Under the pieces are notes generated by a model. That model had not been told where the DNA came from. It saw only the letters and a list, made by a program, of their open reading frames with translations, and did no database searches. From Protonemura montana (Eukaryota; Arthropoda; Insecta; Plecoptera; Nemouridae), in contig OX387610.1 of NCBI GenBank assembly GCA_947568835.1, forward strand, positions 14,799,001 to 14,863,000: 64,000 nt of DNA. The letters run 5' to 3'. Shown piece after piece: positions 12,401 to 21,419 of the stretch; positions within the stretch are counted from its first letter, which is position 1, and each line of letters begins with the position of its first letter. Position numbers and translations under genes: made by a program.

Positions 12401-15400
12401 CACATGACCAGTTCTGTTCGGGAGAGAGGTTGGAGGGATGAAAGTTAAGCAACACTGCGCTGGGTCAGGTATTGGATGGGTGACCATCATACACATGACC
12501 AGTTCTGTTCGGGAGAGAGGTTGGAGGGATGAAAGTTAAGCAACACTGCGCTGGGTCGGGTATTGGATGGGTGGCCATCATACATATGACCAGTTCTGTT
12601 CGGGAGAGAGGTTGGAGGGATGAAACTTAAGCAACACTGCGCTGGGTCAGGTATTGGATGGGTGACCATCATACACATGACCAGTTCTGTTCGGGAGAGA
12701 GGTTGGAGGGATGAAAGTTAAGCAACACTGCGCTGGGTCCGGTATTCGATGGGTGACCATCATACACATGACCAGTTCTGTTCGGGAGAGAGGTTGGAGG
12801 GATGAAAGTTAAGCAACACTGCGCTGGGTCAGGTATTGGATGGGTGATCATCATACATAAGACCAGTTCTGTTCAGGAGAGAGGTTGGAGGGATGAAAGT
12901 TAAACAACACTGCGCTGGGTCAGGTATTGGATGAGTGATCATCATACACATGACCAGTTCTGTTTGGGAGAGAGGTTGGAGGTATGAAAGTTAAGCAACA
13001 CTGCGCTGGGTCCGGTATTCGATGGGTGACCATCATACACATACATGGAAATTGGAGACAACGTTATATCGAATGTTAGGAAATTGAATTTTGTTTATTT
13101 ACAAAGATTTCTCGCTTGGTTTACGCTCAATTAATCTTTATTAATGCTAACCTCAACGATTGATAAACATATATCGCGATATTTTGAGTCGTTATTATTA
13201 AAATATTTATATTTTTGAGGTGCAGAGTTGCGCTATCCGGTGGCACCTACCGTCACCACGTGCTGGTAGCCTGTAGAACGCACCTGATGTGACTCTGACT
13301 GTAAAACTTTAAACTCAATGCTTGTAAAAGAGCGTTATCATGTTATGCCAGTGCGAGAGTGACGCGAGAGAAGATGACGGTGGCCCACTCGCACACAAAT
13401 CGAAGCTCTACTTCGCAACGGTCGTCTCGTATGTAATTGCAGTGTAATTATTCATTTGAAAATGATTGGCATGCGGAGGGAACGTCGTGTAGAGGCGGAG
13501 ATGAAGCCGCTTTCAGTCACATTTCAATTGACAGATGATAAGAAAAAAAATAATTAGCTCCGGTATTTTATTATTATCAACACTATAAACGTCTCAAAAA
13601 TTGATGCCCAAACGGGGACTCGAACCCCGATCTCCACCTTTCGCGGGTGTTGCTCTGAACCATTGAGCTATTTGGACACTGGTTCTCCTCCTTGGAGAAC
13701 TGTCATTCTCATCAAATACACTAAAATCGTCTCAAAAAGCCAGTGTCCAGATAGCTCAATTGGTTAGAGCAACACCCGCGACAGGTGGAGATCGGGGTTC
13801 GAGTCCGCGTTCGGGCATCAATTTTTGAGACGGTTATAGTGTTGTTAATAATAAAATACCCCGCGCATTGCAAGCGTTTGCAATTTAAATAAGATTTCAT
13901 CTAAATACAACAACGCATCCTACGTCAAATTGTAGTTACTTGAGATTGACAGGTTGTGACGTGATAAAGCGTCACTAGAATCAGAGTGACTGTGAGTATT
14001 CACAGCCTCTTGGTTCTACTCCTTGGAGATCTGTCATTCTCATCAAATACACTAAAATCGTCTCAAAAAGCCAGTGTTCAAGTAGCTCAATTGGTTAGAG
14101 CAACCCTGCGACAGGTGGAGATCGGTGTCCAAGTAGCTCAATTGGTTAGAGCAACACCTGCGACAGGTGGAGATCGGGGTTCGAGTCCCCGTTTGGGCAT
14201 CAATTTTTGAGACGGTTTTAGTGTTGATCATACTAAAATATATCGATATTTTGAGTCGTAATTATTTAATTGTAGAGGTTTGTTAAAAAGAACGGCAGCA
14301 AGCGCCATCGGGTGGCACCTACCGTTACCACGTGTTGCCGGCCTCGTTTGCTCAGCAGCAAGCGCCATCGGGTGGCACCTACCGTTACCACGTGTTGCCA
14401 GCCTCGTTTGCTCAGCAGAAATTGTAACATTAACGATTTGTCTCTGACTTTAAATATAAACTCAATTAAATTACAGAATAAATATGTCTATAATCATTCC
14501 AATATATTATTTTCGCTTTAAAAGATTCCTTGTTGATTCGAATAACTCTGTTCTACAGTAACGTACTTTGATTGAGAAACTTTTATACGTTTCATTATTC
14601 TATTTAAATAGAAAAACCGTAGATATTATCCCACGTTTTAGCACCAAACGACAAGCATATATTAACACACTAACATGTGACACTACATGCCACTTGCCCA
14701 CTCTTAGTTCTAGGCAAATATATATCACAGTTTCCTCCCTTGGCACACTTATCTTTCTAAATTATGAAAGTACTCAAAACAAACGTAAGCCAACACCCAA
14801 TCAACGAGTTTATAAAATCTGTACACCAAAATCGCAATTCAAAACTGCAAAACTTCACTCGCCTTGCTTATCAACCTCTCGACAGCAACTTCACTCGCCT
14901 TGCTTATCAACCTCTCGACAGCAACTTCACTCGCCTTGCTTATCAACCTCTCGACAGCAACTTCACTCGCCTTGCTTATCAACCTCTCGACAGCAACTTC
15001 ACTCGCCTTGCTTATCAACCTCTCGACAGCAACTTCACTCGCCTTGCTTATCAACCTCTCGACAGCAACTTCACTCGCCTTGCTTATCAACCTCTCGACA
15101 GCAACTTCACTCGCCTTGCTTATCAACCTCTCGACAGCAACTTCACTCGCCTTGCTTATCAACCTCTCGACAGCAACTTCACTCGCCTTGCTTATCAACC
15201 TCTCGACAGCAACTTCACTCGCCTTGCTTATCAACCTCTCGACAGCATGGATTTGTGGAGGAATCCTGTTGTTCGCGTTGTACCGTCCTTCGGAAGGGAC
15301 GTTAAGCCGGTGGTCCCCTTGGTCTTCGACAGGAGTAGGCTACGTGCCGGCACCGGGTTTCCCCTCCTCGTTTTTTAGGCTAGGTTAGGTCGATCATCAT

Positions 15401-18400
15401 ATTCAAACCCATCCACTCATTCACCGACGCCATTAGACCAGTGCCGCATGGCCAGATGTCAAAACAGTGCGTCGTTAAACACCACTAATTCATCCATCAA
15501 AAATCTCTTCTGTGATTTTGTTAATTCCTCTGGAATTGCTATGACCTTAATGGAGATTCTGCAATAGTTTAAACTCGGAAACACCTCGCTTAACGTCCCG
15601 TTCAGTCACAGACAAGCCCTAGAATTTATTCACCTGTCAGATTAGAACGAAACAAAATCTCTTCCGATAAGTTGAGTCAATCTAAAACTGGCTGTGATAT
15701 CGACACAAAGCTGATAACGACGCACTAGATCAACAAACACATGCAACGCATTGGAAATTAGAAAAAAAAAATGTATTTTTCCCTTGCAAAAAACTTAAGT
15801 TATGTAAATAACAGCGATTGTACGAGGTACGCAGGTAAAATACGATAATGGATGTGCACTTTCTCGTGTTTGTGTGCATATGGATTACCCATGTGGCTTA
15901 TTTCCTGTCACTCACCTACGCTGTTTTAATATATGTCAATGTTTATTATGCTAGTTAGTTGAAGGACCTCTGGGTCAGGTTATGGTCAGGGTATGGAATA
16001 TTGTAAAGTTTACTATAGCGTTGACCTCGTCAGTGTATTGCAGTTAGAAAAGACTGGATTTACTGGTCAAAACCTCTGTGTTTATTGTGAAATGCATGTA
16101 AATGAACTTTGTCCACATTTGCTTTATAAGATAGCCAATAATCAGTGATGTACCTTGATGATTTGACAGTGCACGATTTGTTTTCTGTGAAATTGTTGTA
16201 AAATAAGTCAATTTCTAGTTTGATTGTAGATAATAATATCAAAATGTAAGTTCCATAAGAATTCCTGTCATGCATTTGATAGTAATAATAATAAAGCATT
16301 TTATCCAAGCATTTTGGTTAACATAAACATTGATAAGTCAGATTTTGTTTTAAAAAAATCACCCAATATAGAATTCGTCCAAAAAGTTCATTCAAACATT
16401 CAAATTCTTTGTTATTAGATTTACATTTCAAAATTCAAATACATGGTTAACTTATTAAAAAATAAGTCAACATAATATCTAATTGATAGCAAGTAGATAA
16501 AAAAACGGAGCATTTGTAAAATAGTAATTTTATTTTTAATAACTAATACGAGTAATCTTTCCTGAAAACTCAAGACGTGTCTCGTTTTGAATCTAATCTG
16601 TTTTATTTTATGAGATTCATTGTCGATCTGAGATAACATTCTTCTCCGTCGATTATTTATTACCAAAAAAAAAACAAAAAGAAAACTTGACAGTATCAAT
16701 GATTTAATTGACAGAACATCACTTCACAGAGATATGCTTTACGCTGACAGCACTTATCTGAATGACAAGTAGACCTTTTACCTTTTACCTTTGAACTTAT
16801 TCACTTTTTAAAATGGGTTTCGATAAAAATCCATTTGATCTGTAATTTCAGAATTATCTGACAAATACCGGCCTGAATTAATTTCACCGCCGAGTATTGT
16901 CGAAGTGGACTGACATTTAGATAAAACTTGAAGGCTGATTGATGTACCGTATTGGATTAAATAACTGTACATGTGTTAGCTCTGTCAGGTGATCTCAGCA
17001 TCTTCATGGCTACCAAACGTTGAATCTACCATTGAACCTTCTATGCTAGGCCATGATATACCCGTGGTAACATAAGATAGCAGAATTGAGAAGCTCTGTC
17101 AGGCAATCTCAGCATCTCCATGGCTACCAAACGTTGAATCTACCATTGAACCTCCTATGCTAGGCCATGATATACCCGTGGTAACATAAGATAGCAGAAT
17201 TAAGAAGCTCTGTCAGGCGATCTCAGCATCTCCATGGCTACCAAACGTTGAATCTACCATTGAACCTCCTATGCTAGGCCATGATATACCCGTGGTAACA
17301 TAAGATAGCAGAATTGAGAAGCTCTGTCAGGCGATCTCAGCATCTCCATGGATACCAAACGTTGAATCTACCATTGAACCTCCTATGCTTGATAATATTT
17401 TGTTTATTTGTATTTTTGCCATTTTTATTATAATATTTTGTACTATTAATAGCAGATGCGTCAGTAAGTTGACATTTATGGGATTACATCCGGTCAACGT
17501 GTTGCGGAATTACGATTGCATTCACAACATAGAATTAATTAATAATTGTGTGCCATCTTAGTCTACATAAAACACAGATTGATCTCAAAGTTTTAAGACA
17601 TGTGTACCTATGCATATGCTTATAAATATCGATACTAAATTTATAGGATTTTTGTTATGGGAATTGTAATAGAAGGTCAGCCATCTCTTTTCATATTCGC
17701 CGATTTATTTATAATTCTATGTGAAACTGTAAATTTAAGGCGAGTGAAATGTTTAAACTTATATTTTCAGGCCAAAAGTGTATTTCCCTGAGGCGACAAA
17801 AGTAATCAACTACTCGAGCCATATAGCTTGGTGTGATTCGCACGGTGAGGCGGATACCTACTCTCAAATAAAAACAAAATAAGTGGACACAAACACGTTT
17901 GACCTTCCGAGTTTTTTTTTTGACAAGAACAAAGGCGTATTTATTTCAAGTATATTTTAAGTATTCTTCTTACACGTCCAATGCCACTGTAGCCAAAAAG
18001 CAGGCGAAATATATGTGCTTAATTGTTTCATAATCATCGCGATGTTTGATTAATCAGATAAGATATAAAAGATATCGTAATTGCAAGGTGGCAAAATTAT
18101 CAGAGTAATGATTGGTTTACATTTCAAGTATTTAAAAAACCAAGGACAAGTCGTGGCACAAGATCTCGCTGAAGACCTACAAGCAAGTAAAGGATCCTGT
18201 TGAAGAATCAGTAAATGCACTTTTATATTATGATTACGTGATTAGCCTAATCTGAAACAATAACTAATATGAAATGACGACGACATTCCAAAAGTTCATT
18301 CCACTGAGAAGCAGCACGACACATAACTGCAGTCGGGTCATTAAAAATGTAGTTTAACTATGGTAGGTACAAGGTTCGCAGAATTTTTACGGTCTCTGTG

Positions 18401-19524
18401 CTCGTCATTGCTCTTTAGGGGCATTAAAAATAATGCTTGCTACTATGAACATTGGCACAAGGAATCGTGGCGACTCGAATTGAAAAGCAGAGAAAAATAT
18501 TCGCTAGCAGAAATGTGATGTTAAGAGTTGTGTCAGATTTTCTTGCATAACAAACTGTGGTATATATATATATATACGACCATAGTTACTTCATCTTGGA
18601 AGTCAATTACTTTATTCGTGCGGAATTGATGAAATTAAGAGGATGTTTCACAATTGGCTAACGATACCTTTTAGTTCCACGGTCACAGCCATTCAAATAT
18701 TGATATGTTCAGTTTAACCTCCGGTAATATAAAATTGACTCTTAAATATTATGCTCAATTAGAATTACTATTAGAATACTATAGTAGGTAGATAACCATG
18801 CTTAATCATGTCTACATTTTTTAGCCGATTGGAGAAAAAAAATAAAGACATTCATTGATAAATTGCAGTTAGGCAAACGATGCATGTATATAATTACATG
18901 ATTTGCGATGACAGCTAATTAGTAATACATAGTTTAACTTATATGTAATTATGTAGTTAACCTTTAATATTAACTGGATGAACAACGGCAACGTTATTGG
19001 GTATTTCGGTTGCAGACTCTAGCAGATGTATGGTTCTTACCCTACGGTACGGTAATAATAATAAACCCTATATGAAATGAACTCGCAATGTTAGTGGAAT
19101 TCTTTTTAAAACTTGGTATTTGCAGGATGTTCTGTAATGGATGTTATTACCTAAAGTGCTATTATTTTTATTTTTGATGCATTTGCTTGGTTACACCATT
19201 TATCAGATGTACCTATTCTAAAGTATGACAAATGGAAAAAAGGGAACACGGTAAAAAGTATCAAAGCAATAAAAATCAGTAGCAATTGCGAAAAAATGTA
19301 AGATTACAAAAAGGTAAACAAAATATGATTTCTACTCACAGTAAATCTCTCGGAAGTGTTTTGTACAGAATATAAAACCACTTGTATCTTCGTCCAGTAG
19401 CCAAATAGCTGACCAATGTAAAGAGAATCAGCTGCGGTATCAGCCGTCTCCCGATACACAACGAAATCGCAGCTCCTCCCGCCAAAAGTCCAGACAGAAC
19501 TCCCGAATATTCGGGAAACTTCAT
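277..19524 (-). CDS. FATP: Long-chain fatty acid transport protein / acyl-CoA synthetase (SLC27/FATP family), 5' part; five coding exons, 3' end outside window
   Basis: Membrane acyl-CoA synthetase family that couples long-chain fatty acid uptake to CoA activation. Exons: 19340-19524, 9602-9752, 2201-2456, 947-1184, 277-478. Junction phases agree (2,0,1,2,0) and give 344 residues of a family usually about 620-650 long. Seen: N-terminal hydrophobic segment in exon 1 (about residues 10-42), an FEEETWTYAQ adenylation-domain start in exon 2, WLGLSKIGAVAALVNSNLR in exon 3, the AMP-binding P-loop YTSGTTGLPK at residues 260-269, and LPLYHTAGG near 301-309. The start is the first ATG in exon 1, and the residues after it match the family N-terminus in pattern. 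The rest of the adenylation domain and the FATP signature must lie left of base 1. Introns 1 and 2 are 9.6 and 7.1 kb and full of repeats. Which FATP paralogue (1 or 4 type) cannot be decided. Confidence 0.93.
490..925 (-). repeat. tRNA-headed repeat with tandem array of 52-bp half-tRNA units (about 6 copies)
   Basis: A short (GATT)n run (about 491-520) is followed by head-to-tail 52-bp units in minus orientation (CCAATTGAGCTACTTGGA at 551, 603 and every 52 bp after). Each unit is the 5' half of a tRNA-like head (acceptor strand, D arm with A box, anticodon arm) without the T arm. The element ends with the opposite-strand 3' tail (GAGACGGTTATAGTGTTGAT). It fills most of the intron between FATP exons 4 and 5. 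Confidence 0.85.
947..1184 (-). CDS. FATP: FATP coding exon 4 (AMP-binding P-loop)
   Basis: Acceptor CAG at 1187-1185, donor GTGAGT at 946-941. Contains the ATP/AMP-binding motif IYTSGTTGLPKAAV. Ends with AG, completed to an Arg codon by the first base of exon 5. Confidence 0.94.
1287..1345 (+). repeat. Possible tRNA-like SINE head (weak)
   Basis: GGTGATTTAGTGGTTAAGGC resembles the A-box region of a tRNA-derived head and is followed by a short GCGC-rich hairpin. There is no clear B box and no tail, so this is a weak call. Confidence 0.25.
1695..2138 (+). repeat. 5S rRNA-derived SINE (SINE3-like), full-length copy with 12-bp target duplication
   Basis: The head is 5S-like: AGATCACCGAAGTTAAGCAA, then GTATTGGATGGGTAACC. 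It is followed by a body (CCTTCGGAAGGGACGTTAAG), a conserved 3' part (CAAAACAGTGCGTCGTTAAA) and an (AAT)n tail. Flanked by an exact 12-bp direct repeat AGTTTTGAGCAA at 1683-1694 and 2139-2150, which supports retroposition. Lies in FATP intron 3. Confidence 0.93.
2201..2456 (-). CDS. FATP: FATP coding exon 3
   Basis: Acceptor CAG at 2459-2457; donor GTTGCT at 2200-2195 (weak consensus, but it gives the correct phase). Encodes LEEFSNQVANYFKSAGYKRG, the WLGLSKIG motif and NCKAVIYGSEL, all typical of FATP adenylation domains. Confidence 0.92.
2530..2655 (-). repeat. Retroposon 3' tail fragment (minus orientation)
   Basis: A (TTTA)n/(TTTG)n start, then TATTAATAGCTTTGGTATTA and AGAATTACAATAGTGTTTAA. 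A similar segment lies at about 26735-26830 in an anoctamin intron, so this is a dispersed repeat that looks like a LINE or SINE 3' end. Confidence 0.5.
3470..3915 (+). repeat. 5S rRNA-derived SINE, full-length copy
   Basis: Same family as the copy at 1695: GGTTTGTCGTGTTGGAAACA, 5S internal region, TTCGGAAGGGACGTTAAGCC body and an (AAAT)n tail. No clear target duplication was found by eye. Lies in FATP intron 2. Confidence 0.9.
3985..4035 (+). repeat. (TTTG)n microsatellite
   Basis: Imperfect TTTG/CTTG run in an otherwise featureless part of FATP intron 2. Confidence 0.8.
4515..4780 (-). repeat. FB1 fold-back family copy
   Basis: Contains TTTCAACTGGGTTTTGAATG, CCCAACGTTTCGTAACTTGT, the TTTATCAAGGG box, and a terminal segment (AGTAGACATGAGTCT...AACCATCAT). 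A dozen or more related copies occur across the window. Non-coding. Confidence 0.8.
5335..5680. repeat. Fold-back tRNA-headed element with three half-tRNA units
   Basis: Left arm TAACACTATAACCGTCTCAA then GATGCCCAAACGGGGACTCG (minus tRNA 3' end). Right arm GGTTCGAGTCCCCGTTTGGG then TTGAGACGGTTATAGTGTTG. The arms are reverse complements over about 65 bp. Three minus-oriented 52-bp half-tRNA units lie between. Confidence 0.85.
5797..6275 (-). repeat. 5S rRNA-derived SINE with 5S module triplicated
   Basis: Minus-strand copy: body and 3' part at about 5800-5960, then three 91-bp-class 5S modules (GGTCACCCATCCAATACCTG repeated), ending in the 5S head (AACTTCGGTGATCTCACAAG). Short ORFs through it on either strand are repeat shadows. 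Confidence 0.88.
6520..6815 (+). repeat. FB1 fold-back family copy (long form)
   Basis: Contains the CCTTGATAAAGTAACAGG...GTTACGAAACGTTGG hairpin box, the AGCATT/AACCCAGTTGAAATAG segment, and a terminal AGTAGCCATGAATCT end. Shares a 150-bp left part with the copy at 9928. Confidence 0.8.
7060..9601. repeat. 54-bp minisatellite array 1 (about 47 units)
   Basis: Head-to-tail units with core CTGGTATCTTCTCTCACGGG, then CTAGACTGTAGCAATGCAGG and GGACAGTCCTTGTG. The period is mostly 54 bp with some 53-bp units. Because 54 is a multiple of 3, long artefactual ORFs of 172, 383 and 185 residues cross it on both strands; none is a gene. From about 8150 to 8380 a GGGGCCAGTCC variant recurs every 108 bp, giving a local dimer. 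The array ends in the FATP exon 2 splice donor. Confidence 0.97.
9602..9752 (-). CDS. FATP: FATP coding exon 2
   Basis: Not open as a simple ATG ORF; found by reading the minus strand between acceptor CAG (9755-9753) and donor GTAAAG (9601-9596). Encodes ALYCFTQLNATLWWW, then KKQYTVASIFAQYAKKQPNK and VAFYFEEETWTYAQ, the expected FATP region just before the adenylation domain. The donor lies directly against the last unit of the 54-bp minisatellite. Confidence 0.9.
9928..10180 (+). repeat. FB1 fold-back family copy (long form)
   Basis: Close relative of the copy at 6520, with the same AAATGTCAGGACTGCTC-type spacer, CCTTGATAAAGTAACAGG box and AACCCAGTTGAAATAG segment. The right terminal segment is missing. 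Confidence 0.78.
10225..10400 (+). repeat. Copy of the 60-bp-module dispersed repeat (single module)
   Basis: GTAAGCGCCATCGGGTGGTC, then CCGGCCTCGTTTGCTCAGCA and an AAAGTTTACCATTAGAG end. Matches one unit of the array at 58339-58805 plus its right flank. Confidence 0.7.
10735..10845 (+). repeat. Probable LINE 3' tail
   Basis: AT-rich end TTTTTACAAAATAAAGAAAA followed by (TTGAA)n. This form, AATAAA then a short tandem tail, is typical of CR1/jockey-like 3' ends. No ORF remains. Confidence 0.45.
10850..12240. other. FATP intron 1, no gene seen
   Basis: No family-like ORF or array. About 11745-11850 holds a degenerate 3' tail of the tRNA-headed element (GGGCATCAATTTTTTAGACA, then ATTGCAAGCGATTGCAATTT). 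The rest is unassigned AT-rich intron. Confidence 0.6.
12262..13045 (+). repeat. Tandem array of 5S-SINE head modules, 91-bp period, nine units
   Basis: GTTAAGCAACACTGCGCTGG starts at 12262, 12353, 12444 and so on to 12990: nine units with no net length change (728 bp = 8 x 91). Each unit is the 5S internal region plus the first part of the SINE body (CAGTTCTGTTCGGGAGAGAG). No full SINE body or tail follows. Lies in FATP intron 1. Confidence 0.95.
13105..13330 (+). repeat. Copy of the 60-bp-module dispersed repeat (single, degenerate module)
   Basis: TTAATGCTAACCTCAACGAT left part, then CGCTATCCGGTGGCACCTAC and a CTGTGACT-like right part. Resembles the copies at 37640 and 58200. Confidence 0.7.
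13560..13880. repeat. Two tRNA-headed elements in head-to-head inverted orientation
   Basis: The left arm (minus tRNA-like head, GATGCCCAAACGGGGACTCG) and the right arm (plus head, GGTTCGAGTCC...GGGCATC) face each other around a spacer of about 60 bp. The arms are about 125 bp with few mismatches. The right head folds as a cloverleaf with A box TAGCTCAATTGG and B box GGTTCGAGTCC. Confidence 0.9.
13840..14240 (+). repeat. tRNA-headed SINE-like element, plus orientation, 1.7 heads
   Basis: A body from the ATTGCAAGCGTTTGCAATTT box through GACAGGTTGTGACGTGATAA and the CTCCTTGGAGATCTGTCATT box, then a half head and a full tRNA-like head ending GTCCCCGTTTGGGCATCAAT. In the family consensus the anticodon loop is CGCGACA, without T33, so it is not a normal functional tRNA. 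Confidence 0.85.
14285..14475 (+). repeat. 60-bp-module repeat copy with two modules
   Basis: Two successive units of CAGCAAGCGCCATCGGGTGG / CCTCGTTTGCTCAGCAG, followed by the usual right flank (TTAACGATTTGTCTCTGACT). Confidence 0.85.
14845..15246 (+). repeat. 36-bp tandem array (about 11 units) from the 5S-SINE body
   Basis: Units CAACTTCACTCGCCTTGCTT + ATCAACCTCTCGACAG, essentially identical. In ordinary SINE copies (about 1845-1880 and 3616-3652) this segment occurs once. The 36-bp period keeps frames open on both strands, producing artefactual ORFs of 131-245 residues. Confidence 0.96.
15247..15490 (+). repeat. 5S-SINE body and 3' end (continuation of the 36-bp array)
   Basis: CATGGATTTGTGGAGGAATC through TTCGGAAGGGACGTTAAGCC to CAAAACAGTGCGTCGTTAAA. 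No 5S head is present upstream of the array, so the copy is 5' truncated or rearranged. Confidence 0.9.
15491..16975. other. FATP intron 1, AT-rich, no feature recognised
   Basis: Short random ORFs only. No repeats matching others in the window were seen. Confidence 0.6.
16978..17395 (+). repeat. 114-bp tandem repeat, about 3.6 units
   Basis: TCTGTCAGG starts at 16981, 17095, 17209 and 17323. Units contain CTACCAAACGTTGAATCTAC and GGCCATGATATACCCGTGGT and differ by only a few bases. Confidence 0.93.
17396..19333. other. FATP intron 1, no gene seen
   Basis: AT-rich. A (TA)n run lies near 18561-18576. No coding or repeat feature could be recognised. Confidence 0.6.
19340..19524 (-). CDS. FATP: FATP coding exon 1 (start codon)
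   Basis: ATG at 19524-19522. Encodes a hydrophobic N-terminus followed by RRYKWFYILYKTLPRDLL, which resembles the family segment after the first membrane helix. Donor GTGAGT at 19339-19334 leaves CT, and the first base of exon 2 completes a Leu codon (CTG). Confidence 0.88.
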
Positions 19525-19800
19525 GATTATTTGCTTAAATTAATAATTAAAAAAAAAAAAAAAAAAATGCACCACACTACCTTCACGCGCACGACCTATT
19601 CGCATCACTTGCCACCGACCGACTGCCGGAAATTTCTCATGACACAAAATGAAAGGCACTCTCGGTACTCGAACCTAGATAACGTTCGAGTGGTCGGTGG
19701 GATGGAATATACGCTGCACTTGCACCAGCTGAGACTGGTTACCACTTCGACGGCGAATTGACGCCTGCATCGCACACTTTTTTTCCACTGCTAGTTCGCC
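19525..19800 (-). promoter_or_regulatory. FATP 5' untranslated/upstream region
   Basis: Directly upstream of the FATP ATG: an A-rich run at 19548-19567, then a GC-richer stretch (19570-19790) that contrasts with its surroundings. A small inverted repeat CTCGAAC / GTTCGAG lies near 19668-19690. No TATA box could be assigned; the promoter role is inferred from position. Confidence 0.4.
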
Positions 19801-20000
19801 TCTCACTTCCAACTAATTTGTTTTGTTGTAGTAACACCCACATTCATTGACCCACATTGTGGGCATCTAAATGTCACGGTCACGTTATTTTGATCCCCGG
19901 ATGGGTAGGCAACCGAACTGGCTTTGGTGTACACGAAATAGTACTATTACCAAGGGGTTTTTTAGGCGCCGAATTAATTTAAAAAAATGTCACTAATGAG

Positions 20001-21410
20001 TAGAGCCAAGATTTTATGGTGTTATGATTTCGATAATTTCGTGGTAAGCTTTTTGGATTTCGGTGTTATGGCGGTGTTATGGAAAAAGTACAGAATTTTG
20101 TATCTATAGCAGATTTCAGACATAGGTGACGAAAAAAGAAGGTAAGCGTTTTTAGCATTAGTTTTATCGAAATTTTAGTGCTAATTATTTAAATTTTAGC
20201 GTTTATAGCTAAATAGAAAAAAAGAGCTTTTGCGATCTACATTCGAAAGGAATGAAGATTTAGGGTAAGCACTGGGATCTCTAATAAAGAAGTGATCAAT
20301 AATAATTACAATAAAGCAAATATTTAGTGTAGGTCCTCAACATCGGTATTTGTAAGGGACTTGGAACAAAATGAATAGCACAAATCAATATTTTACATAA
20401 ATGCCACCATGAAATACATTGTATGGCAGTATGAGTGACACCTACTACTTGTTAAAACTTAACATTGAACAAGTTTCAATGGTAGCTTCCTTCATTCTTG
20501 TTCCTTTGTCAGTCAGCACAAGGTTTTATTGACTAAAAAACCTCTCTGCATCAACACTGTTCACAGGGGCTCAAATAGTTTGCTAAGTCAGAACTGCAAA
20601 TGAGGGGTTTGAGATTTTTATGTCCATTAGAAATTGAATTAGACCCACTGCCTGGTAGTAACATACTTTGCAAGATTGTCTTTTTTCTCCCAGACAAGTC
20701 TGGTGTTCCAGATTCCACACATCAAAATATATCCATCACTCACAAAGAGTTGCTTTGTTTGATCCTCAAAAGTCAAATATGTATTACACCCAATTGAAAT
20801 TTGAAATCCCAGCTAATCTCTATATAGACTGAATGCATGTGGTGCTGGTGCTCACATGGCAAGGAGGGGAAGATTCAGCCAACCAATGGCAATGGTTTCC
20901 TACAGCAAACATTTTGCCCCACTACTTCTACCCCCTAAGCTTAGGAATGTTGACAGCATTTGATGAGAAACAGACCTGAATATGACAAATCCATGGAAAT
21001 GTATGTTTAGAGAGATAAAATAAACATTTTACATTTTTGCATGGAAATAAGTGGCTATTTTGCAAAATACACGTATTGTAGTGAAATAGCTTCATTATCT
21101 CTCAATTTAGCATAAAAACAAATGGGTTTGTTTATTTATTTTCCGTGAAATATGATTTGATAAAAATGAAAAAAATAACAGATTATCTGAAATTTAAGAT
21201 AATTGGGGGGAAAAGGCTCATTTCGCGATGATTTCGCGGGAAATAGTTAATTTCGGTGTTATGAATGATTTTTCGTGAATTTCGCGTTTTGTCGCGATGA
21301 GCTTCTTACATATTTGAGATGGGAATTCAATGAATCGCACTCATTTGTAAGAAAAACAAGAGATAAGAACAATTCGCGATTTCGCGCATCACCATATAAT
21401 CGTGGCTCTA
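20001..21410. mobile_element. hAT-type DNA transposon, 1,410 bp, non-autonomous, with 8-bp target duplication
   Basis: Left end TAGAGCCAAGATTTTATGGT and right end (reverse complement) TAGAGCCACGATTATATGGT form terminal inverted repeats of about 23 bp with two or three mismatches. The flanks are an exact 8-bp direct repeat CTAATGAG at 19993-20000 and 21411-21418. An 8-bp duplication with short TIRs is diagnostic of the hAT superfamily. The interior has no intact transposase ORF (largest about 65 residues). Subterminal repeats of TTTCG/TTCGCG and GGTGTTATG occur near both ends. Confidence 0.92.
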
Positions 21411-21419
21411 CTAATGAGA

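Noticed and set aside
12105..12854. Short ORFs containing [18 protein letters not shown] peptides at many places
   Set aside because: Shadow translations of the 5S-SINE module in antisense.
12262..13045. CRISPR array
   Set aside because: Regular direct repeats but no unique spacers, no cas genes, and a eukaryotic genome.
13740..13830. Functional tRNA gene
   Set aside because: A cloverleaf can be drawn, with good A and B boxes, but the anticodon loop lacks T33, the first anticodon-stem pair is mismatched, and it sits inside a multi-copy fold-back repeat.
14568..15388. Overlapping ORFs of 131-245 residues with 12-residue repeats
   Set aside because: Open in several frames and on both strands because of the 36-bp array; the flanks are SINE sequence.
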